A stretch of DNA of 7,385 nt from assembly GCA_007124575.1 (NCBI GenBank), contig SLEW01000148.1:1-7385 (forward strand), in the 5' to 3' direction. The notes beneath the pieces are model-generated. The model searched no databases. It was not told where the DNA came from and was given only the letters and a program-made list of their open reading frames with translations. The translations under genes and the position numbers were made by a program. Below are positions 5,963 through 7,385 of the stretch, piece after piece. Source of the DNA: Bacteroidales bacterium. GTDB lineage: Bacteria > Bacteroidota > Bacteroidia > Bacteroidales > UBA7960. Position 1 is the first letter of the stretch. The number at the start of each line of letters is the position of its first letter.

Positions 5963-5979
5963 CAAATGCACTACATTTG
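5963..5979. promoter_or_regulatory. inverted repeat overlapping a -7-like element
   Basis: CAAATG (5963-5968) and CATTTG (5974-5979) form a perfect 6-bp inverted repeat around the 5-nt centre CACTA. The right arm overlaps TACATTTG (5972-5979), which fits the plus-strand TAnnTTTG -7 consensus and could serve the phosphodiesterase gene with a leader of about 140 nt. No -33 TTG is visible at the right distance. It may be an operator over a promoter, but both parts are short enough to be chance. Confidence 0.25.
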
Positions 5980-6056
5980 TATGGTATTTTGAAAATATGT
6001 CACAGAATCGATATAAGAGCAACCGCAACAGCTGACCCAACGTATTAAATTTTTGT

Positions 6057-6089
6057 ATCCGTGTGGCGAAGCATCCGCGTCATCCGTGT
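6057..6089. repeat. ATCCGTGT-type short repeats
   Basis: ATCCGTGT occurs at 6057-6064 and 6082-6089, with the variant ATCCGCGT at 6073-6080. The last two are 9 bp apart, giving a two-unit 9-bp tandem, and the first is 16 bp before the second. The group lies in the untranslated region 35-70 bp before the phosphodiesterase start. It is more GC-rich than the surrounding intergenic sequence. It resembles the low-complexity repeats often scattered between Bacteroidales genes, though that comparison is from memory. Confidence 0.5.
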
Positions 6090-6124
6090 TCCTTTTTATA
6101 CTTTTTTACTGAAAAAACTACCTC

Positions 6125-7357
6125 ATGAAGAAACAGATCTTATCCCTGGCTATTGTGCTTTCCCTGGCTGTGCTGGTTGCCATCAGCGGATGCCAAACAT
6201 CAGAACATCAGAATCAAGAGGAAAGATACCTGATCATGCTATCCATGGACGGCTTCCGCTGGGATTATGCAGACCGGGTACCCACACCCAACCTGGATTA
6301 CATTGCAGCAAACGGAGTAACCACCGAATATGTTAAACCGGCTTTCCCCAGCAATACCTTTCCCAATCATTACACGATGGCTACCGGCCTATATCCTGAT
6401 AACCACGGGATTGTGAACAACAACTTTTACTGTCCTGAGCTCGACATGACATACAGCATGCGCGACAGGGAAGCTGTGGAAAATGGCATATTTTATGGTG
6501 GTGAGCCGATATGGGTCACGGCAGAGACACAAGGGATGACATCCGCCTCCTATTTTTGGGTCGGATCTGAAGCCCCGATTAAAGGCATTCAGCCTTCTTA
6601 CTGGAAGGTCTATGATACCGGTCACCCTTTTGGCAGCAGGATAGATACCGTGGCACATTGGCTGCAACTGCCACTGGAAGAAAGACCACAGCTTATTACT
6701 TTTTACTTTCACGAACCCGACTCCCAGGGCCATCGTACCGGGCCCGAGAGCCCTGAAGTGGATGAAGTAGTTATGGAAATGGACAGCCTGGTGGGTGTGC
6801 TCCTTCAGCGCATCCGGGAACTACCTATTGCTGACAAAATTAACCTTATCGTCACCTCCGACCACGGCATGACAGAAAGAAGTCCTGACAGATATGTGGA
6901 TGTCGGGCAATATGTTGACCGCGACTGGCTCGACATCTCCTTCGGATATAATCCGCTCATGTTCTGGCGACCCAAGGAAGGAATGACAGACACTATATAC
7001 GATCTCATGAAAGATGTGGAAAACCTTTATATCTGGCGCGCCGGCGAATTGCCTGAGCGATTGAATTTCGGGCATAACCCACGCACACTTGACCTCATTG
7101 TACTGGCCGACTCCACATGGAATATTGGATGGGGCGAGGCAGAAGAGCGTTTTTATACCGGTGGCGGACATGGCTGGGATAATGCCAAAAAAGATTTGCA
7201 TACCATCTTTTATGCTATGGGGCCCGCTTTTAAGGAGGGTCATGTGCATGATCCCTTTGAACTTGTCGATCTATATCCGCTAATTACCAGGATCATGGGT
7301 CTGGATCCGGCTCCTGTTGACGGCAAATTGGAGCGTGTTGAAGGCATGCTAAAATGA
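6125..7357 (+). CDS. NPP-type phosphodiesterase/nucleotide pyrophosphatase lipoprotein
   Basis: This is a 410-residue member of the type I phosphodiesterase/nucleotide pyrophosphatase family (alkaline phosphatase superfamily), which hydrolyses phosphodiester or pyrophosphate bonds using two metal ions, usually zinc. Residues 1-22 are a signal peptide ending in the lipobox ISGC, so Cys23 should be lipidated and the enzyme membrane-anchored outside the cytoplasm. All expected active-site residues are seen: Asp42 (SMDGFRWDY), nucleophile Thr78 (PSNTFPNHY) with the following GLYPDNHGIVNN, Asp199 and His203 (HEPDSQGHRTGP), Asp246 and His247 (TSDHGMT), and His349 (GGGHGWDN). The C-terminus has the family's YPLITRIMGL segment. 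Length fits compact bacterial NPPs. The substrate cannot be told from sequence: nucleotides, dinucleotides and glycerophosphodiesters are all known in the family. The ATG has an A-rich upstream stretch and no Shine-Dalgarno. It is divergent from rseC, with no visible functional link to Rnf. Confidence 0.93.
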   Translation: MKKQILSLAIVLSLAVLVAISGCQTSEHQNQEERYLIMLSMDGFRWDYADRVPTPNLDYIAANGVTTEYVKPAFPSNTFPNHYTMATGLYPDNHGIVNNNFYCPELDMTYSMRDREAVENGIFYGGEPIWVTAETQGMTSASYFWVGSEAPIKGIQPSYWKVYDTGHPFGSRIDTVAHWLQLPLEERPQLITFYFHEPDSQGHRTGPESPEVDEVVMEMDSLVGVLLQRIRELPIADKINLIVTSDHGMTERSPDRYVDVGQYVDRDWLDISFGYNPLMFWRPKEGMTDTIYDLMKDVENLYIWRAGELPERLNFGHNPRTLDLIVLADSTWNIGWGEAEERFYTGGGHGWDNAKKDLHTIFYAMGPAFKEGHVHDPFELVDLYPLITRIMGLDPAPVDGKLERVEGMLK

Positions 7358-7385
7358 ACCGGGCTATGCCAGTTTCAATGACACA

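Noticed and set aside
6821..7249. 142-codon minus-strand frame opposite the phosphodiesterase
   Set aside because: It is antisense to the conserved catalytic region of the NPP-family enzyme and has no independent support.
1..7385. Mobile element, prophage, integrase, toxin-antitoxin or defence genes
   Set aside because: No transposase, integrase, flanking inverted repeats, att-like sites or small paired genes are seen. The window reads as a conserved chromosomal operon plus one enzyme gene.

Overview
The window looks like a chromosomal segment of an anaerobic or facultative member of the Bacteroidota, probably Bacteroidales-like. This rests on the rseC-rnfBCDGEA gene order, TAnnTTTG-type -7 promoter elements, mostly weak or absent Shine-Dalgarno sequences, and a lipoprotein ectonucleotide-type phosphodiesterase. 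The placement is inferred from gene style; no rRNA or other marker gene is present.

Layout: a short 7-bp tandem repeat at the left edge (1-19). Then, all on the minus strand and read from right to left, comes a complete Rnf operon: rnfB (4243-5115), rnfC (2883-4220), rnfD (1814-2812), rnfG (1225-1821), rnfE (634-1221) and rnfA (43-621). Upstream of rnfB, on the same strand, is an rseC-like gene (5407-5856), separated from rnfB by about 290 bp that hold no gene but do hold a candidate promoter. A divergent region (5857-6124) carries an array of nine 8-bp units and a second group of ATCCGTGT-type repeats. It separates rseC from a plus-strand gene for an NPP/alkaline-phosphatase-superfamily phosphodiesterase lipoprotein (6125-7357). 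The last 28 bases contain nothing identifiable.

How the genes work together: RnfB and RnfC form the cytoplasmic iron-sulfur/flavin part, taking electrons from reduced ferredoxin and passing them to NAD+, or the reverse. RnfA and RnfE form a membrane pair with four conserved cysteines expected to hold a [2Fe-2S] cluster. RnfD and RnfG carry the candidate sites for covalently bound FMN. The whole complex couples electron transfer to Na+ or H+ movement across the inner membrane. The RseC-like protein probably supports this complex, but its exact role is not settled. The phosphodiesterase is on the other strand and has no evident functional link to Rnf.

No wholly new system is evident: every substantial gene belongs to a known family. 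The points worth a second look are the 8-bp array against the rseC promoter, a possibly leaderless rseC transcript, departures from the usual flavinylation motif in both RnfG and RnfD, the four-ferredoxin-motif RnfB with an uncertain start, and one strong Shine-Dalgarno in an otherwise SD-poor operon.
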